Made by a program: the position numbers and the translations under genes. The notes under the pieces are model-generated. The model made no database searches, was not told the DNA's origin, and saw only the letters and a list, made by a program, of their open reading frames with translations. DNA of 7,975 nt from an uncultured Anaerovibrio sp. Lineage in GTDB: Bacteria; Bacillota; Negativicutes; Selenomonadales; Selenomonadaceae. This document shows, in pieces, positions 4,796-7,975 of the stretch (position 1 is its first letter; every line of letters begins with the position of its first letter). The stretch is from contig CACZYN010000078.1 in assembly GCA_902785445.1 (NCBI GenBank), positions 1 to 7,975 on the forward strand, given 5' to 3'.

Positions 4796-6418
4796 TTACT
4801 TATTCTCGTACATGGCCTTCAGGCGTGCCTGCAATTCATCATCTGCAAGGAAATCATCATAGGTGGTCAGCTTATCAAATACACCACCTGGAGTAAGCTC
4901 AATTATGCGGTCAGCAATAGTCTGAACGAACTCATGGTCATGGGAAGTAAATAGCAAAGTTCCCTTGAAGGCTATCAGCCCGTCATTTAAGGCAGTGATG
5001 GATTCCAAATCCAAATGGTTGGTTGGCTCATCCATCAGAAGAACATTGGCCCCGCTAAGCATCATCTTGGACAGCATGCAGCGTACCCGCTCACCACCAG
5101 AGATTACCGAAGCCTTCTTTAAGCTCTCCTCACCGCTAAAGAGCATCCGTCCCAGGAAGCCCCGGACAAAGGACTCATCGGGATCCTTGGAGTACTGCCG
5201 TAACCAGTCAGTAAGGCTTAAATCGCAGTTTTCAAAATACTCAGTATTATCGTTTGGCAGATAAGCCTGGGTAGTGGTGACACCCCACTTAAAGGTTCCC
5301 TCATCCGGCTCCATCTCACCCATCAAAATCTGGAACAAGGCTGTTTTACCAGCTGTATTCGGACCCGTAAAGGCCACCTTATCACCCTTCTTCAGGGTAA
5401 AGCTTACATTATCAAGGACCTTCTCGCCTTCGATGGTTTTGGAAATACCTTCAACGATAAGAAGCTGATCTCCTGCCTCCCGATCCGGAGAAAAGGCAAT
5501 ATACGGATACCGACGAGAAGATGGTTTAATATCATCCAAGGTAATTTTTTCCAGCAGCTTCTTACGGGAAGTAGCCTGCTTGGACTTGGAGGCATTAGCC
5601 GCAAACCGGGCAATGAAGGTCTGCAATTCCTTGATTTTCTCTTCCTTTTTCTTGTTGGCATCCTTGGCCATCTGCATGGCCAGCTGGCTGGAATGATACC
5701 AGAAATCGTAGTTACCTACATATAACTGGATTTTGCCAAAGTCCACATCCGCGATGTGGGTACAAACCTGATTTAAGAAATAACGGTCATGGGAAACCAC
5801 AATAACCGTGTTTTCAAAATCCGCCAAAAAGTCTTCCAACCAACGAATAGACGCTAAATCTAAATGGTTGGTAGGCTCGTCCAACAGCAGAATATCCGGA
5901 TTGCCGAATAAAGCCTGAGCCAAAAGAACCCGCACCTTTAAATCTGGATCCATCTCGGACATCATCTTGTTATGGAACTCCTCAGAAATACCCAAACCAT
6001 TTAATAACTTGGCAGCGTCAGCCTCCGCATCCCAACCGTTAAGCTCAGCAAATTCCGCTTCCAGCTCACCAGCCCGAATACCATCCTCATCGGAGAAATC
6101 CGGCTTGGCATAAATGGCATCCTTTTCTTCCATAATGTCTACCAAATGCTGGTTACCCATAATAACTGTCCGTAAAACATCATACTGATCAAAAGCATAA
6201 TGGTCCTGCTTCAATACGGACATGCGCTCACCAGGAGTAATCTCAATGCTTCCCTTGGTAGGTTCAATATCCCCCGCCAACAGCTTCAGGAATGTGGACT
6301 TACCGGCACCATTGGCACCGATAACACCATAACAGTTTCCGGGAGTAAATTTAATGGAAACATCTTTGAATAATATGCGCTTACCAAACTGAAGGGTAAC
6401 ACCACTGGTTGTTATCAT
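4796..6418 (-). CDS. ybiT: ABC-F family ATPase, YbiT/YkpA type
   Basis: A 540-residue protein with two ABC ATPase domains and no membrane segments, the hallmark of ABC-F translation factors. Domain 1 has Walker A GANGAGKST (34-42), Walker B ILLLDE (176-181) and switch His210. Domain 2 has Walker A GPNTAGKT (352-359), signature SGGE (440-443), Walker B VLLMDE (459-464) and His493. The charged linker (about 242-300, KKKEEKIKELQ to KKLLEKI) is the P-site-tRNA-interaction motif. Sequence and length match the YbiT/YkpA subfamily closely from memory (for example TPGNCYG and RRYPYIAFSPDRE). Such proteins bind the ribosomal E site and help stalled or difficult translation. The first-domain signature is degenerate (SEMDPDLKVRV, 154-164). 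The ATG has an AGAGAGGA site about 11 bases upstream. Confidence 0.94.
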   Translation of the reverse strand: MITTSGVTLQFGKRILFKDVSIKFTPGNCYGVIGANGAGKSTFLKLLAGDIEPTKGSIEITPGERMSVLKQDHYAFDQYDVLRTVIMGNQHLVDIMEEKDAIYAKPDFSDEDGIRAGELEAEFAELNGWDAEADAAKLLNGLGISEEFHNKMMSEMDPDLKVRVLLAQALFGNPDILLLDEPTNHLDLASIRWLEDFLADFENTVIVVSHDRYFLNQVCTHIADVDFGKIQLYVGNYDFWYHSSQLAMQMAKDANKKKEEKIKELQTFIARFAANASKSKQATSRKKLLEKITLDDIKPSSRRYPYIAFSPDREAGDQLLIVEGISKTIEGEKVLDNVSFTLKKGDKVAFTGPNTAGKTALFQILMGEMEPDEGTFKWGVTTTQAYLPNDNTEYFENCDLSLTDWLRQYSKDPDESFVRGFLGRMLFSGEESLKKASVISGGERVRCMLSKMMLSGANVLLMDEPTNHLDLESITALNDGLIAFKGTLLFTSHDHEFVQTIADRIIELTPGGVFDKLTTYDDFLADDELQARLKAMYENK

Positions 6419-6446
6419 TGTTTAAAAAATCCTCTCTGTCTTTTCT

Positions 6447-6464
6447 TTATATAATTTATATAAT
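6447..6464. repeat. Tandem 9-mer, AT-rich leader of the ABC-F gene
   Basis: Two exact tandem copies of TTATATAAT (plus strand) fill most of the 57-bp gap between the glucosaminidase stop and the ABC-F start. On the minus strand this gives ATTATATAA twice, which contains -10-like hexamers. A TTGGAA at 6482-6487 could be a weak -35 at 17-18 bases from the first copy. It is a candidate promoter, not a firm one. Confidence 0.35.
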
Positions 6465-6472
6465 ATGTATTC

Positions 6473-6500
6473 TTATCATGATTCCAAAATGGCATGATAA
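6473..6500. repeat. Inverted repeat over the glucosaminidase stop codon
   Basis: TTATCATG (6473-6480) and CATGATAA (6493-6500) form a perfect 8-bp inverted repeat with a 12-base loop, and the TGA stop (6476-6478) lies inside one arm. It would form a hairpin at the 3' end of the mRNA. It has an AT-rich stem and no T-run, so it is at best a weak terminator or an mRNA 3'-end stabiliser. Confidence 0.35.
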
Positions 6501-7255
6501 TAATCTAAAATGCTTTGACCATAGCCAACACCAGGTACTGCCCACCGGCCGTTCAAGTCCTGCCACTCACTAAGAGTTCTTTCACCATAGCTGCTTCTGA
6601 CCATTTCATAGCGAGGATCCACCACCGGAGTAGTTGGATTCTTAGTGGAGGCATAGGCCAGCAAATGCTGAATATGAGCCCGAACCCCCAACTGTGGGGA
6701 CTCGAAGAAAGCGCCCTTCACAGAAGCACTGGTAGTGCCTAAACCGCAATAATTGTTCTGAGCCGGAATAACCGTGCCACCATAACGGAAATAGCCAGTT
6801 TCCTTCAGGGCCTGGGCAAAAGCGATATCTGGTCTTACGCCCTCCCGGCTGGCTTCCTCATAATAATAGTCCACCAACTTTTCCGGAGAAGTATTTAACA
6901 GTGGGTTAGGATTGTGCTTCAACAAATAGCGAACGCATTGCTCCCGGGTAGCTACCGCTCCCCCCATAATATTCATCTCATTATCAACGACCGCAGCCGG
7001 GGCCACCTTTTCTGCTTTCTCCTCAACAACAGGAACTGGCTCTGGCTCTGGATAGAGAATATCATGAATTCTTTCCTCAAAGCTTTTACGCTCCGTATTT
7101 ACCTTACTATGAGTCGCTGCCGTATTGGCATGTCGCTCTAATGAAACTTCCGAATGAGAATTCTTATCCTTGGCCATGGCAACACAGCTGCTGGTAATAA
7201 TTGCCAACACCCCCACAGCACAAGCAATACGTAAACCTTTCTTGCTAAAATACAA
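6476..7255 (-). CDS. Secreted glucosaminidase-domain cell-wall hydrolase
   Basis: A 259-residue exported protein. The N-terminus SKKGLRIACAVGVLAIITSS is a signal peptide, probably cut after the AMA near residue 28. A charged region and a Pro/Glu-rich spacer (about 69-90, PEPEPVPVVEEK) follow. Residues about 107-259 form a glucosaminidase domain (lysozyme-like GH73 type): GVRPDIAFAQALKETG with catalytic Glu152, NNYCGLG (167-173), and SPQLGVRAHIQHLLAYAS. It should cleave peptidoglycan glycan strands outside the membrane, for wall growth or separation. I prefer the TTG start at 7255, because GGGAGG (7264-7269) sits exactly eight bases upstream. The in-frame ATG at 7279 adds eight residues encoded across that ribosome site and has no site of its own. 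The gene has a good promoter inside the preceding gene's 3' end. Confidence 0.9.
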   Translation of the reverse strand: MYFSKKGLRIACAVGVLAIITSSCVAMAKDKNSHSEVSLERHANTAATHSKVNTERKSFEERIHDILYPEPEPVPVVEEKAEKVAPAAVVDNEMNIMGGAVATREQCVRYLLKHNPNPLLNTSPEKLVDYYYEEASREGVRPDIAFAQALKETGYFRYGGTVIPAQNNYCGLGTTSASVKGAFFESPQLGVRAHIQHLLAYASTKNPTTPVVDPRYEMVRSSYGERTLSEWQDLNGRWAVPGVGYGQSILDYYHAILES

Positions 7256-7263
7256 CCGAAAAA

Positions 7264-7269
7264 CCTCCC
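7264..7269 (-). promoter_or_regulatory. Ribosome site that fixes a TTG start
   Basis: GGGAGG on the minus strand, eight bases before a TTG codon at 7255. This is the only strong Shine-Dalgarno in the region. It lies inside the longer ATG-started reading, so it decides in favour of the TTG start for the glucosaminidase gene. Confidence 0.75.
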
Positions 7270-7310
7270 AAAAGCACATTTTTCTATATGTCTATATACT
7301 ATACCTTAGT

Positions 7311-7340
7311 ATTATACTGCATAATAAAAATAAATCGCAA
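7311..7340 (-). promoter_or_regulatory. Promoter of the glucosaminidase gene
   Basis: On the minus strand TTGCGA (7335-7340) is followed after 18 bases by a perfect -10 TATAAT (7311-7316). It overlaps the last codons and stop of the upstream permease gene. Transcription would start near 7304, giving a leader of about 50 bases before the TTG start. Confidence 0.65.
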
Positions 7341-7975
7341 ATAACCCGATTATTGGAATCAATAACCTGGATAATTCCCGTCCCCGGCCATTAAAAACCA
7401 TCAATAAGCTGTATATTATCAGGCCAAAGCCGATCCCGGCTGTAAGACTTCCCCAGACAGGCACAAGGATAATTGTAAATACCCCTGCTAAGATTGATAT
7501 ATTATCATTAATTGGCAAAAATTTCAAATCCATCAATAAAAGGCAGCCTGCTCCAATAACCACAGCAGCAGAAATAGCCGTATATTTCCCCATTGTCAGG
7601 GCCAACGGGGTGCAAAACAACAGCAAAAACAGCATTCCCGCCGAAATCAATGCTGCCCTACGAGGATTAACCCCCTGAAAGCGGCAAGCCGCTGTCACTT
7701 CGGCCACACTCATGGCCCCACCGGAAAACAAGCCACCTAATAATGCAGCTGTACCATTAGTCGACAGGAGATTTTTCTCACAGTCCGCTCCTAACAACTT
7801 ACCCAGGGCAACTGCCTCAAAAACCAGTACCAAAAACACCACCAGCACTGCCCCAAACAACAGTATCACATTACCAGTGGTAAATTGCAGGGCGGTGTCC
7901 AACAAGCCTTCCGGCAAGGACAAGGGATATTCCGGCCAAGAGAACAATCCCATATACATTGCTGCCCCAAGGGCT
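7312..7975 (-). CDS. AzgA-like nucleobase permease, 3' part only
   Basis: An open frame that enters from the right window edge (ALGAAMYMGLFSWP...) and ends at TAA, giving about 220 residues of a larger membrane protein. The ATG at 7959 is internal and not the true start. Several hydrophobic helices are separated by short loops. The segment GTAALLGGLFSGGAMSVAEVTAACRFQGVNPRRAAL matches in layout the conserved Ser/Thr/Glu-containing re-entrant region of AzgA/NCS2-type purine permeases. It is followed by a Pro-containing helix (CTPLAL), a VIGAGCLLLMDLKFL stretch and final helices. The conserved FDTxGT-like motif expected before this appears as VFEAVALGKLLG, so it is a divergent member. It probably imports a purine base by proton symport; the substrate cannot be read from this part. 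Confidence 0.7.
   Translation of the reverse strand, partial: ALGAAMYMGLFSWPEYPLSLPEGLLDTALQFTTGNVILLFGAVLVVFLVLVFEAVALGKLLGADCEKNLLSTNGTAALLGGLFSGGAMSVAEVTAACRFQGVNPRRAALISAGMLFLLLFCTPLALTMGKYTAISAAVVIGAGCLLLMDLKFLPINDNISILAGVFTIILVPVWGSLTAGIGFGLIIYSLLMVFNGRGRELSRLLIPIIGLFAIYFYYAV

Overview
All genes in this window lie on the minus strand. They look like two unrelated pieces of Firmicutes chromosome joined near position 2050. The left piece (1 to about 2050) carries mreD, mreC and a small DUF4829-like lipoprotein gene, with short palindromic and AT-rich intergenic repeats of the kind I recall from gut Clostridia (Oscillospiraceae-type genomes). The right piece (about 2050 to 7975) is ordinary housekeeping DNA. 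Its proteins most resemble Firmicutes, and I lean towards Negativicutes from the style of the glucosaminidase and ABC-F proteins. That placement is an inference from memory, not from a search.

Reading the right piece in the direction of transcription (high to low coordinates), it holds: the 3' part of an AzgA-like nucleobase permease (cut by the window edge); a secreted glucosaminidase-type cell-wall hydrolase, probably starting at TTG with its own promoter; an ABC-F ATPase of the YbiT/YkpA type; a DEAD-box RNA helicase of the CshA/RhlE type; a four-tRNA cluster (Tyr-GTA, initiator Met-CAT, Thr-GGT, elongator Met-CAT) ending in a terminator; then a strong promoter and rpmG-secE-nusG. The theme is translation, RNA handling and envelope maintenance. 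nusG is intact only for its first 78-79 codons. The frame then runs into the first codons of the lipoprotein gene, and the rest of nusG and the expected rplK/rplA genes are absent.

The left piece continues with the lipoprotein gene, a perfect 8-bp palindromic repeat just upstream of mreC, then mreC and mreD (rod-shape and cell elongation proteins), and ends in an AT-rich repeat and a double-hairpin repeat. mreB is not in the window.

I do not see a new defence, mobile or biosynthetic system here. The points worth a second look are the nusG junction (most simply a chimeric assembly, otherwise a nusG-disrupting rearrangement), a hairpin between the nusG Shine-Dalgarno and its start codon that would loop out to restore normal spacing, and a few inverted repeats in gene leaders.
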